Assembly: GCA_963797005.1 (NCBI GenBank)
Contig: CAWCOF010000030.1
Coordinates: 124,001 to 188,000, forward strand
DNA from: AWTP1-13 sp963797005
Lineage (GTDB): Bacteria > Pseudomonadota > Alphaproteobacteria > Rhizobiales > Hyphomicrobiaceae
Reading direction: 5' to 3'
Length of the DNA stretch: 64,000 nucleotides
In this document: piece by piece, positions 53,000-61,491 of the stretch
Numbering within the stretch: position 1 is the first letter of the stretch
Layout of the letters: the number at the start of each line of letters is the position of its first letter
Notes under the pieces: generated by a model
What the model was told of the DNA's origin: nothing
The model's input: the letters and a program-made list of their open reading frames with translations, nothing else
The model's database searches: none
Made by a program: the position numbers and the translations under genes

Positions 53000-54020
53000 C
53001 GCGGACCTCGTAGTGGGTCGGCTTGCCGAGGCTCGCCATGCCCCGGCCAAGCCAGTCCGCGGTCCAGTCGATCATGCGCTCCAGCGGCACGCGTGGAGGT
53101 CCGAACTCCGCCACCATGCGCGACGCGTCGCTGAGCCAGCCGGCGCGCGCCTCGGTGCCGGTGAGCTGCGGGGATCGTCCGAAACGGCGCCCGAACGCCT
53201 CTGCCAGCTCGCGCACGCTGATGGTCTCAGTGCCCGTGACATTGATCGGCGTCGTCGGCGTCGTCGCGTGCGCAAGACAGCGCAGCGCGACCGCGTTGGC
53301 GTCGCCCTGCCAGATGACGTTGACATGGCCCATGGACAGATCGATCGGCGCGCCGTCGCGCACCTTGACGGCCACGTCGTGCAGCACGCCGTAGCGCATG
53401 TCGATTGCGTAGTTGAGGCGGACGAGGCGGCCGGGCGTGCCCAGCGTCGCGGAGAAATGCTCGAACATGCGCTCCCGGCCGACGCACGAGGCGGCATAGT
53501 CGCCGGGCGGCGGGGTCGTCGGCATATCCTCCGTGGCGCCGCCGCTGTCGACCGGGACGAACGGGTAGACGCATCCCGTGGAGAAGGCGACGATGCGCGA
53601 GGCGGCGAAAGCCTCCGCGACGATGGTCGGCGCATGCACGTTCATGGCCCAGGTCAGCGCCGGATTGCCGGAGGCCCCGAACTTCATCGCCGCCATGTAG
53701 ACGATATTGGGGATCTTCGGCAGCGCTGCGACAGCGCGTCGATCGAGCAGGTCGCACGCGATCGTCTCGACACCCGCCGCCTCCAGCGCGGTACGGGCCG
53801 CCGCATCGGAGAAGCGGGCCACGCCGACCACGCGCTTTTGCGGGGCAGCGCGTCTCGCCAGGCGCGCAAGCGTCGGCCCCATCTTGCCGGCAACGCCGAG
53901 GATGAGAATATCGCCGGTGAGCTTGGCGAGGTCCGCGATCAGCTCCGGTGCAGGCTCGGTCATGAAATCTTCGAGCGCGGTGATGCTCTCGAAGCGGTCG
54001 GGCAGGCTCGGTGTGCTCAT
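52986..54020 (-). CDS. NAD-dependent epimerase/dehydratase family protein
   Basis: A 344-residue short-chain dehydrogenase-like protein. The NAD site is GDILILGVAGKMGPTLARLARRA (a variant G-x-x-G-x-x-G). IVYMAAMKFGASGNPALTWAMNVHAPTIVAEAFAASRIVAFSTGCVYPF follows; the usual Y-x-x-x-K active-site motif is not evident (Y-x-x-S-C-V-G-R-E-R appears at the expected place), so classical catalysis is doubtful. The start at 54020 overlaps the stop of the enolase-type gene by 4 bp. It is likely to act on the same sugar-derived substrate. Confidence 0.82.
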   Translation of the reverse strand: MSTPSLPDRFESITALEDFMTEPAPELIADLAKLTGDILILGVAGKMGPTLARLARRAAPQKRVVGVARFSDAAARTALEAAGVETIACDLLDRRAVAALPKIPNIVYMAAMKFGASGNPALTWAMNVHAPTIVAEAFAASRIVAFSTGCVYPFVPVDSGGATEDMPTTPPPGDYAASCVGRERMFEHFSATLGTPGRLVRLNYAIDMRYGVLHDVAVKVRDGAPIDLSMGHVNVIWQGDANAVALRCLAHATTPTTPINVTGTETISVRELAEAFGRRFGRSPQLTGTEARAGWLSDASRMVAEFGPPRVPLERMIDWTADWLGRGMASLGKPTHYEVRDGRF

Positions 54021-55498
54021 GCGGCCTTGTCGGGGAAAGCAGGTGTCAGTCGCTCGGCGGGCGCCGCCGGCATGGGCCGCATGGCTGCAAAGTCCATGTC
54101 GGCGCCGACGGCGAAGCCAGGGCAGGCTAGCGAACCGAGCGCCAGATTGCCATTGTCGATGATGAGGCGCGCGGGGCCGGCGGCACGGCTGTAGAGGTCG
54201 GGATGCGCGCGGGCGAAGGCTGCCTGTTCCTGCTCGGTGGCAAACGACATCCCGTCGACGAAGTGGTGGCCGTTGCGCTCGACGTGGCCGAGGCCCAGGA
54301 GCGACACCAGCGCCAGGTCCTGCTGCACGCTGACGCCGGCGAGCGTGGTGAGGTCCTCGGCCGACATGAAGTATTTCTGCGCACCCGCCTCGGCGTTGAG
54401 CCTGGCGATCCGGGCGGCGTTGAGGATCGACTTGTAGAGACCCTTGCAGCTCTTGCTGGAGACGCCCGTGTAACCGAGCCGCAGCGCCTGCGGGAACGCC
54501 GCGAGCTCGCCGTCCGACTCGTCGATGATCAGCGGCTTGAGCCGGGCCAGCGCGTCCACCGGGCGCGACAGGGCCGCGGCCCGCTTGATCGGCTGCTCGA
54601 TGAAGAGCGTGGCGGCGGCCAGCCGCGCAAGCGCCGGCGTCTCCCCAATGCGCCGCCACAGCTCGCCGATACCCTCGACGCTGTCGTACTGCTCGTTGCC
54701 GTCGAGCGTGGCGCGGTAGTCCCCGGCGTCGCGATCGAGCACGGCCGCGATCCTGGTCAGGCGATCGAGATCGGCCGCGACGTTGCCGCCGACCTTGAGC
54801 TTGAAGTAGCCCAGCCGATAGGCGCGCACCACCTCCTCCAGCGTCTCGGGCAGGCCATCGTCAACGCGATCGCCCGGCGCCTGGTCTGCGGCGACGATGG
54901 GATCGACCAGACCGACCGTGTGCCGCGCGGCAATCGTTCGGCCCGGGCGCAGTTTGCTCACAAACCCTGGCAGGTCGTAGCCGGCAAGGTCTGGCGTCAG
55001 CTCGGCCACCGCCGCGATGCCCGGCACATTGCGAGCGATCATCTCGGCAAAGGAAAGCCCCATGGCCCGTCCGAGCGCATCCAGGATGGCGCGGTCCAGC
55101 AGCGCCGGCCCGTACGAGGCAACCAGCGGCACGAGCCCCAGCTCGGCGCCGCGCCTGATCTGGTCGCGGTAGGTCGATGCATAGAGCCCGAACGGCGTGC
55201 TCCAGCCGCGGCCCTGGTAGAGCCCGACAGCAAGGCCCAACGACTGGCGCAGCTGGTCCACGTTCTGCGCGTCGCTGTAGGCCGGGCTCTTGTCGAACCA
55301 CTTGGCCGCAAGGCTTTCGGCGGCAACGCCCGTGCCGGTTCGCCCGTCTTCCAGCGCGATGGTGGCGCGAATGACCGCCTGCGTGCCCTCGGTCAGGGTG
55401 ATGACGCCGAACCGGAACGGCAGCCGCAGCTTGTAGTCGCGCTCGAGCCGCTCGACGACTTCCAGCCTGAGCCTGGGCACGGCGCTCGATCCGGCCAT
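54017..55498 (-). CDS. Enolase-superfamily protein (MR/MLE type), unusually long
   Basis: A 493-residue member of the mandelate racemase/muconate lactonising superfamily, where 360-400 residues are usual. The barrel carries the catalytic K-x-K in YFKLKVGGNVAADLDR, metal ligands in ATLDGNEQYD, FIEQPIKR and LIIDESDGEL, and a Lys in GVSSKSCKGLYKSILNA, so the active site seems complete and MLE-like. An insert near residues 160-215 (after VAELTPDLAGY) and a C-terminal extension account for the extra length. It leads the operon and, with the TRAP transporter nearby, suggests dehydration or isomerisation of an acid. Confidence 0.8.
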   Translation of the reverse strand: MAGSSAVPRLRLEVVERLERDYKLRLPFRFGVITLTEGTQAVIRATIALEDGRTGTGVAAESLAAKWFDKSPAYSDAQNVDQLRQSLGLAVGLYQGRGWSTPFGLYASTYRDQIRRGAELGLVPLVASYGPALLDRAILDALGRAMGLSFAEMIARNVPGIAAVAELTPDLAGYDLPGFVSKLRPGRTIAARHTVGLVDPIVAADQAPGDRVDDGLPETLEEVVRAYRLGYFKLKVGGNVAADLDRLTRIAAVLDRDAGDYRATLDGNEQYDSVEGIGELWRRIGETPALARLAAATLFIEQPIKRAAALSRPVDALARLKPLIIDESDGELAAFPQALRLGYTGVSSKSCKGLYKSILNAARIARLNAEAGAQKYFMSAEDLTTLAGVSVQQDLALVSLLGLGHVERNGHHFVDGMSFATEQEQAAFARAHPDLYSRAAGPARLIIDNGNLALGSLACPGFAVGADMDFAAMRPMPAAPAERLTPAFPDKAA

Positions 55499-55671
55499 GG
55501 TCGACGCTCGCGAATGGATTTGTTGCACCGCGCAAAAGCCGTCTTCGGCCGCGCGCAATTCGCTCGACAGGGCGATGCCGGACCAGACTTTCCCTTAGTA
55601 GCCTATCGCCGGCTTGCAAGGCAATTCGCCGGAGGGGGGACCGCCGACTGTCTTGCCGGGTCGGCGCCCGC

Positions 55672-56022
55672 TCATAGACCCAGGCGACCAGCAAGGCGCC
55701 GCGCATCTTCCCATTCAGCCGCGGCGATGGCCTCACGCCGACGCCATTCCCGCCTCCGCCCCGTTGGCAGCAAGCCGCAGGCCTGAAGATACTCAGGAAG
55801 CAGGCCGGCGTGAGAATGCCGCGAGCTCTTGATCACCGCGCGGTAAAGCTCAAGCCGCTGCAAGGTCAGCCGCAAGCTGCGCACCTGCCGCTGCATCGCT
55901 CGGCCAACGTTTGCGTCGCTCTGCGCGCTTTCCAGTCTAGCGCTCGATCGCCTCAGATACCGTTGGGTCCGCGCGACCAGCCAATCGGCTTCCCGCGCCA
56001 ATACGTCGATATCCAGTGTCAT
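55672..56022 (-). CDS. Hypothetical small basic protein
   Basis: A 116-residue, Arg-rich, helical protein of unknown function: MTLDIDVLAREADWLVARTQRYLRRSSARLESAQSDANVGRAMQRQVRSLRLTLQRLELYRAVI, then LLPEYLQACGLLPTGRRREWRRREAIAAAEWEDARRLAGRLG. No signal peptide or membrane helix. It stands alone between the enolase-type gene and the TRAP operon. The ATG at 56022 was preferred because upstream codons look non-coding. Confidence 0.55.
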   Translation of the reverse strand: MTLDIDVLAREADWLVARTQRYLRRSSARLESAQSDANVGRAMQRQVRSLRLTLQRLELYRAVIKSSRHSHAGLLPEYLQACGLLPTGRRREWRRREAIAAAEWEDARRLAGRLGL

Positions 56023-56193
56023 GGCACACCCGATGTGTGTGCCCTGCCGTCTAGCCCTCTCTCTTTTCTTGGCACTCGGCCGCCAAGGCGCAAAGTCACG
56101 AACAGTGTCGGATTGTTGCAACAACAGCAGTCGCCAACCGCGGCGGTCATTCACGAGGCCGAGAGCAGGCCTGGCGAAGCGCTCGGCGCCCAT

Positions 56194-56437
56194 CGATGAG
56201 AGGACGCTCGGGACGGAAGCCGCCGTCGGCAGTGCCCCGAATTTACATGGGTTTTACGGGAGGCACCTGGCACTCCGTGTAGCAAACGACGGCAAGCGCA
56301 GCCACCCGTGGCTGCCCACCTGGCCCGCGCGTCGCTGCCTTACCCCGCGCATTCATTCCCCTTGACGACGGGGCAGGCGTTGCGCGACGCTTCCGCCAAT
56401 AAACTGCACCAAAACCTAGAAACTGGGAGGAAGCTCG
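56194..56437 (+). promoter_or_regulatory. Leader region of the TRAP operon
   Basis: This 244-bp gap precedes dctP. It contains a ribosome binding site (GGGAGGAAG about 10 bases before ATG 56438). No repeat or operator was recognised. No regulator gene is adjacent, so the control of the operon is not evident. Confidence 0.35.
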
Positions 56438-57442
56438 ATGGCGAGGAGGCTCACGCGCCTTGCGACGACGGCTGCCGTGCTTTTGCTGGCGGCCATGGCA
56501 ATCCCGCCGAATGCGCAAGCGCAGCGCAAGTTGACCTTCGGCTACGACCAGCCGAAGTCGACGGGATACGGATTTGCCGGCGATCTATTCGAGAAGCGGC
56601 TCGGCCAACTATCCGGCGGCAAGCTCAAGGTCGACCAGTTTCCCGGCGCGCAGCTCGGCCAGGAGCCGGTGATGCTGCAGAAGATGCGCTCTGGCGACAT
56701 CGATTTCATCATCACCTCGACCGCCAACGCCTCCACGGTTGCCCCGCAGGCCGGCGTCTTCTCGCTGCACTTCATGTTCCGAGACGAGAAGCACCTGGCC
56801 AAGGCGATCGCCGATCCCAAGGTGGTCGCAGAGTTCAAGGCCATGATCGAGGATACGGTGCAGGGCGCGCATGCGCTGGCGCTGATCACGCTCGGCCTGC
56901 GCAACATCTACGGCAAGACCGCGGTCACCAAGGTCGAAGACCTCAAGGGCAAGAAGATCCGCGTGCAGGCGACCAAGACCGAGGACGCGCACTTCCCCGC
57001 CTACGGCGCCCAGACCGTGCACATGCCCTTCGGCGAGGTCTACACCAGCCTGCAGACGGGCGTCGTCAACTTTGCCGAGAACGGGGTCAACGTCTACCTG
57101 TCGAACAAGCACTACGAGGTTGCCCCCGTGATGAGCATGACGGAGCACGAGGCCAACAACAACTGCCTCTGGGTCAGCGACAAGACCTGGAAAAGCTTCA
57201 GCGCCGAAGAGAAGAAGTGGGTCGAGACCGCGGCCGCCGAAATGGGCAAGCTCGAGCCGCCGTACGCCCTCAAGCTGGAAAAGGAGTCGGCTGAGAAGCT
57301 CAAGAAGATCGGCGTGAAGATCGTCACCAACGTCGACAAGTCGGGCTTCGCCAAGGCAGCGGCGCCGATCCAGGACCAGCTGGCCAAGGAGCTCGGCCCG
57401 CACGCCGTCAAGCTGTTGGAGCTGGTCCGCAACGTCAAGTAA
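56438..57442 (+). CDS. dctP: TRAP transporter substrate-binding protein
   Basis: A 334-residue periplasmic binding protein with signal peptide (MARRLTRLATTAAVLLLAAM, cleaved near AQA). Family features are KRLGQLSGGKLKVDQFPGAQLGQEPVMLQKMRSGDIDF, GKKIRVQATKTEDAHFPAYGAQTVHMPFGEVYTSLQTGVVNFAENG and VSDKTWKSFSAEEKKWVETAAAE. The conserved Arg that binds the substrate carboxylate is probably the R in KKIRVQ. The ligand is likely an organic acid or sugar acid. It is followed by a strong hairpin and then dctQ and dctM. Confidence 0.93.
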   Translation: MARRLTRLATTAAVLLLAAMAIPPNAQAQRKLTFGYDQPKSTGYGFAGDLFEKRLGQLSGGKLKVDQFPGAQLGQEPVMLQKMRSGDIDFIITSTANASTVAPQAGVFSLHFMFRDEKHLAKAIADPKVVAEFKAMIEDTVQGAHALALITLGLRNIYGKTAVTKVEDLKGKKIRVQATKTEDAHFPAYGAQTVHMPFGEVYTSLQTGVVNFAENGVNVYLSNKHYEVAPVMSMTEHEANNNCLWVSDKTWKSFSAEEKKWVETAAAEMGKLEPPYALKLEKESAEKLKKIGVKIVTNVDKSGFAKAAAPIQDQLAKELGPHAVKLLELVRNVK

Positions 57443-57466
57443 CCGGACGCCACCAGCAGCCTTCTA

Positions 57467-57498
57467 GGGGCGGTGCCGCGAGTTGGCACCGCCCCTTT
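57467..57498 (+). terminator. Hairpin between dctP and dctQ
   Basis: A perfect 11-bp stem (GGGGCGGTGCC, 7-base loop, GGCACCGCCCC) followed by TTT lies 25 bp after the dctP stop. As in many binding-protein operons it probably acts as a partial terminator or 3' stabiliser, making more binding protein than membrane subunits. Confidence 0.75.
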
Positions 57499-57519
57499 GC
57501 TGAACGGACGGGCGCGATC

Positions 57520-58089
57520 ATGGCCGACACCAGCGAGTTTGCCGCCAACCGTGCGCTGATCATCCAGCGGCACCGCCACCTCAAATGGCCGGGCCTGGAC
57601 TGGCTCGAGGCGGTCCTGATGATCCTGTGCGGCGTGTGCATGTTCGGCTTCACGATGTGCGTCTTCTTCGATGTCACCACGCGCACCATCGGCTATCCGT
57701 GGCTGTGGCTGCAGCAGGTCACCACGGCCTTCTTCGCCTGGGGCGTGTTCGTGGGCATGGCGGCCGCCACGCGCCGCCTGGATCACATCTACCTTGCCGA
57801 AATCACGCGCCGCATGCGGGGCACCTCCCGGCAGGTGATCGAGACGCTCAATCGGTTCGTCGTGCTGGTGATCGCCGGCTTCATGGTGGGGTTCGGCGTG
57901 CAGAACGCGCTGCTGGACCTCGGCAGCTTCCGCATGCCCTCGCTCATCCCGCTGACGGTCTACACCGCCATCGTGCCGATGTCGGGCGCCGTCATCGCGC
58001 TCTTCACCGTCGAGCAGATCGTCAACGGGCTGAAGAACGGCTACGCAGGCCCCGAGGATGCCGAGCACGGCACGGAGCCGGTCGAATGA
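57520..58089 (+). CDS. dctQ: TRAP transporter small permease
   Basis: A 189-residue membrane protein with four helices (WLEAVLMILCGVCMFGFTMCVFFDVTTRTIGYPW; QQVTTAFFAWGVFVGMAAATRRLDHI; VVLVIAGFMVGFG; IPLTVYTAIVPMSGAVIALFTVEQIV). The pattern W-x-x-G-x-x-R-R-x-x-H matches the DctQ family. The stop overlaps the dctM start (ATGA). Confidence 0.92.
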   Translation: MADTSEFAANRALIIQRHRHLKWPGLDWLEAVLMILCGVCMFGFTMCVFFDVTTRTIGYPWLWLQQVTTAFFAWGVFVGMAAATRRLDHIYLAEITRRMRGTSRQVIETLNRFVVLVIAGFMVGFGVQNALLDLGSFRMPSLIPLTVYTAIVPMSGAVIALFTVEQIVNGLKNGYAGPEDAEHGTEPVE

Positions 58090-59426
58090 GCCAGAGCGCC
58101 ATCCTCGTGCTGATGGGCCTGGTTTTCCTGTGCCTCGGCTACATGGGCGTGCCGGTGGCCTTCGCGCTCATCGGCGGCGTCCTGGTCGCCACCGCGCTCA
58201 CGCCCATCAGCTTCCAGTCGATCATCGGCCAGCTGTTCCACGGCATCGACGCGGAAACGCTGCTGGCCATTCCCTTCTTCCTGCTGGTCGGCGAGCTGAT
58301 GACGTCGTCGGACGTGACGCATCGCATGATCCGGCTCGCCCAGGCGCTGGTCGGCCATCTGCGCGGCGGCCTCGCCCAGGTGGTGACGCTGTTCAGCATG
58401 TTCTTTGCCGGCATCTCCGGATCGTCGGCGGCCGACGTGGCCGTGCTGAGCCGCACCATCGCCCCGGAGATGGACAAGGAGAAATACGATCGCGCCTTCA
58501 CCGCCGCGCTGATCGCCTCGGCCTCCACCATCGCCAACCTGATCCCGCCATCGATCATGGCCGTGGTCTACGGCGCGACCGGCAACGTCTCCATCGGCGG
58601 GCTGTTCCTGGGCGGCGTCGTGCCCGGCGTCATGATCGGCATCGGCTTGATGATCTACAGCTATTTCTTCGGGCCGACCGGCCAGCTCAAGCCCCGCGCG
58701 CCTCTGATCGAGATTTTCGCGGCGGCACGCGGCTCGGTGCTGCCGATGGTGATCCCGGTGCTCATCATGGGCGGCATTTTGACGGGATGGTTCACGCCGA
58801 CGGAAGCCGGCATGGCGGCTGCGTTCTACATCCTGCTGGTCTTGATCCCGATCCTGCGGCCGCGGCACATCCGCAACCTGCCGTCCGACTTCATGTACAC
58901 GGGGCTCGTCTATTCGCTCCCCCTGGCGGCCGTCGCCGCCGCGTCGGCGTTCGGCTGGATGCTGGCCTATCTGCGCGGGCCCGATACGGTCGCCGACTAC
59001 ATCCAGGCCCACGCCGGCACGGACGCGCGCACCATCATGCTCCTCCTGGTGCTTTTGTTCATCATCGTCGGCGATTTCGTCGACGCCGTACCGGCCATCA
59101 TCATCTTCATGCCCATCATCCTGAAGCTGAGCGAGCTCGGCGACATCAATTCGGTGCACATGGGCGTGGTCATCATCACCACGCTGGCGTTCGGCCTCAT
59201 CACGCCGCCCTACGGCCTTTCCCTGCTGATCGGCGCCAAGTTCGTCGGCGTGCCGTTCTACAGGGCGATGCTGCGGTCGCTGCCGCTCTATCTCGTGTTC
59301 CTGGTCACGATCGCGTTCGCGGTTCTGTTTCCCGACGTCGTGCTGTTCCTGCCGAAGTGGCTGCTGCCGGAGTCGGTGGGTTGCTTCAAGAACCCGAGCG
59401 GCGCCGGCTATATCTGTCCTCCATAG
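58086..59426 (+). CDS. dctM: TRAP transporter large permease
   Basis: A 446-residue, 12-helix permease. Family signatures are YMGVPVAFALIGGVLVATALTP, ETLLAIPFFLLVGELMTSSDVTHRMIRLAQALVGHLRGGLAQV, MFFAGISGSSAADVAVLSRTIAPEM, NLIPPSIMAVVYGATGNVSIGGLFLGGVVPGV and FGLITPPYGLSLLIGAKFVGVP. Complete. The ATG at 58086 overlaps the dctQ stop codon. Confidence 0.94.
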   Translation: MSQSAILVLMGLVFLCLGYMGVPVAFALIGGVLVATALTPISFQSIIGQLFHGIDAETLLAIPFFLLVGELMTSSDVTHRMIRLAQALVGHLRGGLAQVVTLFSMFFAGISGSSAADVAVLSRTIAPEMDKEKYDRAFTAALIASASTIANLIPPSIMAVVYGATGNVSIGGLFLGGVVPGVMIGIGLMIYSYFFGPTGQLKPRAPLIEIFAAARGSVLPMVIPVLIMGGILTGWFTPTEAGMAAAFYILLVLIPILRPRHIRNLPSDFMYTGLVYSLPLAAVAAASAFGWMLAYLRGPDTVADYIQAHAGTDARTIMLLLVLLFIIVGDFVDAVPAIIIFMPIILKLSELGDINSVHMGVVIITTLAFGLITPPYGLSLLIGAKFVGVPFYRAMLRSLPLYLVFLVTIAFAVLFPDVVLFLPKWLLPESVGCFKNPSGAGYICPP

Positions 59427-59531
59427 GCCGACTGGCGAAGCGGCATCATGGCCGCATGTCTGCCGGCACGAGCGGGAACCGATGTCGTTGTGCGTCGGGG
59501 CCTGCCAGATCTCGCGACGCGGGGGCAGCGC

Positions 59532-59972
59532 TCACGCGCAGCCGGCGAAGCCATCGGCTTGCATTTTCGCCTCGTATTTCGCCGTCACCTGATCGCCGGG
59601 TGTCAGGGTAGGCTTGACGGCCGCCCAATCGGCCGGCTTGAGGATGATGAACCAGCCCTTGTCGTAAGGGTCGGTATTGGCAATCTTCGGATCGGCAACG
59701 AGGTCGTCGTTCACCTTCACGACCTCGCCTGCCGCCGCCGACTTTGCAGGCCCCACCCACTTGCCGCTCTCCACGGTGGCGCAACTCTTGCCGGCGTCGA
59801 CCGAGCGGCCGGCCTTCTTCGGCGTGAAGGCGACGAGCTGACCTGCCATGGCCGTCGCAACCGTCGTCATGCCGAGCTTGACGTTGCCGTCGTCCTGCTC
59901 CTGGAACCAGATATGGTTGTCGACGTCGTAGAGGAGATGGTCCGGCAGATTGCATCCTTTGACGACGGGCAT
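59532..59972 (-). CDS. lbpA: GcvH-like lipoate-binding protein (LbpA) of the sulfur Hdr system
   Basis: A 146-residue protein of the glycine-cleavage H family. The lipoylated Lys is in SCATVESGKWVGPAKS (about residue 70), and VKVNDDLVADPKIANTDPYDKGWFIILKPADW is typical. There is no glycine-cleavage gene nearby; instead it ends an hdrB/hdrC/hdrA cluster, as LbpA does in sulfur-oxidising bacteria, where it carries the sulfur intermediate on lipoate. The ATG at 59972 is preceded by GGAGG at ideal spacing, favouring it over an upstream Met at 60008. Confidence 0.88.
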   Translation of the reverse strand: MPVVKGCNLPDHLLYDVDNHIWFQEQDDGNVKLGMTTVATAMAGQLVAFTPKKAGRSVDAGKSCATVESGKWVGPAKSAAAGEVVKVNDDLVADPKIANTDPYDKGWFIILKPADWAAVKPTLTPGDQVTAKYEAKMQADGFAGCA

Positions 59973-60011
59973 GTCGGCCTCCGAATTCGAGCTGCAGTCT
60001 CCATCCAACCG

Positions 60012-60536
60012 CTATTCGCCACCGGCGCGCAAGGGCTTCGACGCGCAGCAGAACTCGCCGAGGCCGGCGACCTCCATCTTGCCGGCGACGAACAGACACA
60101 GATGCCGCGCGATCATGGCGGCGAGCTTGGCGCGCTTCCCGCGGTCGGGGTGCTCCGGCTCGAGCAGGACCAGATTGTAGTGATAGGCGAGTTCGCGGCA
60201 GGTCTCTCGACATGCATTGAAGGAGGGATCGCCCTTGGCCCCCTGCCGGTGCAGGGCGAGCAGCCGGAAGCCTTCTTTCGTCTCCAGGCTCGGCGTCTCG
60301 CCACGCGCCTGCAGCCAATGCTCGAGAACGGTTTCGCCCAGACTTAAAAGCTCACGCACATTTGCTTCAGGATCGCTGCCCAATTCAGCGAGCTCATCGA
60401 TCCTCGCCTCGATATCGGCCAGGGACGGAAGCGGCCCCGCATGCGGCGGCTTAGCGGGCGCGTGCATCGGCTGCCTGGCGGACATGCCTGCTCGAGCCTG
60501 CGCCGCAAGCGGCTCGTGGATCACGATCCTGGCCAT
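60012..60536 (-). CDS. Hypothetical protein in the Hdr cluster
   Basis: A 174-residue soluble protein of unknown function between hdrB2 and lbpA. Segments are LPSLADIEARIDELAELGSDPEANVRELLSLGETVLEHWLQARGETPSLETKEGFRLLALHRQ, then SFNACRETCRELAYHYNLVLLEPEHPDRGKRAKLAAMIARHLCLFVAGKMEVAGLGEFCCASKPLRAGGE. Five or more Cys, including a vicinal pair near the C-terminus (EFCCASK), fit a thiol, metal or persulfide role. The start overlaps the hdrB2 stop (TGATG), so the two are coupled. Confidence 0.7.
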   Translation of the reverse strand: MARIVIHEPLAAQARAGMSARQPMHAPAKPPHAGPLPSLADIEARIDELAELGSDPEANVRELLSLGETVLEHWLQARGETPSLETKEGFRLLALHRQGAKGDPSFNACRETCRELAYHYNLVLLEPEHPDRGKRAKLAAMIARHLCLFVAGKMEVAGLGEFCCASKPLRAGGE

Positions 60537-61480
60537 CACGACAGCCGCTTGTCGATGATGAGATCTCTCGCATCCGAGATGTTGGTGTGAATGCCGAGTT
60601 TGCGCGGACCCACGCCCAGCGCGAGGCCCAGCAGCTGCGTGAAGTACATGATGCCGACCTTGGTCTTCTTTCCGAACCGCTTCTCGGCGCGCACCTGGTG
60701 CATCTCGAGGCCGGTGTGACACGTGGGGCACTCGGTCGCGATCACGTCGGCGCCGGAAGCCTCGGCTGCCTGCAGGATATTCAAGACCAGCTTCGTCGAC
60801 ATGTCCGAATCCGACAGCGTATGCGCGCCGCCGCAGCAGGCAGTCTTGAGCGGGAACTCGACGTTCTCCGCCCCCGCCGCGGCGAGAAGATCATCCATGA
60901 AGTGCGGCTTGCTGGTCGATTCCGACCCGGGACCTTGGTCCTTCTCCGGGAAGATGTGGCGCGGACGCACATACATGCAGCCATAGTAGTTCGCGACCTT
61001 CAGCCCGGCGAGCTTGCCCTTCGTACGCTGCCTCAGTCCCTCCTCGCCGATCGTTTCCTTGATCCAGTCGAGCGCGTGGATGGTCTCTGCCTGCCCCGCC
61101 TCGTAGGTCTTGTGCCCGGCCTTTTGCGACAGCTTGCCGACCACCTCCTGCGACTTTGCATCGTGCGCAAGGTCGTATTCCGCCTTCTTCAGGTTGTGAT
61201 AGCAGCCGTTGCAGGGGGCCATCACCACGTCCTGGCGATTGAGGTTGACCGCGTTGGAGAGCACGCGAGAGGAAAGGTACGTCTGGACGGCGGGGTCGAT
61301 GTTCTTCACCTCCATCGCGCCACAGCAGTTCCAGTTCTTCACGTCCTTCAGGGCGAGCCCAAGCTCCCGTGCGACCGCTCGTGTGGAAACGTCGTAGCCG
61401 TTGCCCGTACCCTCCAGCGCGCAGCCGGGGTAGTAGGCGACGGAGCGGTACTTGTCCTTCTTGGTGGTCGTATCAGCCAT
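60536..61480 (-). CDS. hdrB2: Heterodisulfide reductase-like subunit HdrB2
   Basis: A 314-residue protein with two CCG domains that bind noncubane [4Fe-4S] clusters: YPGCALEGTG, NWNCCGAMEV, APCNGCYHN, then YYGCMYVRPRH, KTACCGGAHTL and TECPTCHTGLEMHQ. Cluster neighbours (HdrC2, HdrA, LbpA) identify it as the sHdr type used in sulfur oxidation rather than the methanogen enzyme. All cluster Cys appear present. It starts 11 bp after the hdrC2 stop. Confidence 0.9.
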   Translation of the reverse strand: MADTTTKKDKYRSVAYYPGCALEGTGNGYDVSTRAVARELGLALKDVKNWNCCGAMEVKNIDPAVQTYLSSRVLSNAVNLNRQDVVMAPCNGCYHNLKKAEYDLAHDAKSQEVVGKLSQKAGHKTYEAGQAETIHALDWIKETIGEEGLRQRTKGKLAGLKVANYYGCMYVRPRHIFPEKDQGPGSESTSKPHFMDDLLAAAGAENVEFPLKTACCGGAHTLSDSDMSTKLVLNILQAAEASGADVIATECPTCHTGLEMHQVRAEKRFGKKTKVGIMYFTQLLGLALGVGPRKLGIHTNISDARDLIIDKRLS

Positions 61481-61491
61481 CGTCCCTTGCC

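Noticed and set aside
52986..54659. Apparent 557-codon epimerase with a long N-terminal extension
   Set aside because: The extension is an out-of-frame reading of the enolase-type gene; the epimerase has its own ATG at 54020 overlapping that gene's stop codon.
59532..59972. Glycine cleavage system H protein (gcvH)
   Set aside because: The fold and lipoyl site match, but gcvT and gcvP are absent and the gene ends an Hdr cluster, so the LbpA role is more likely.
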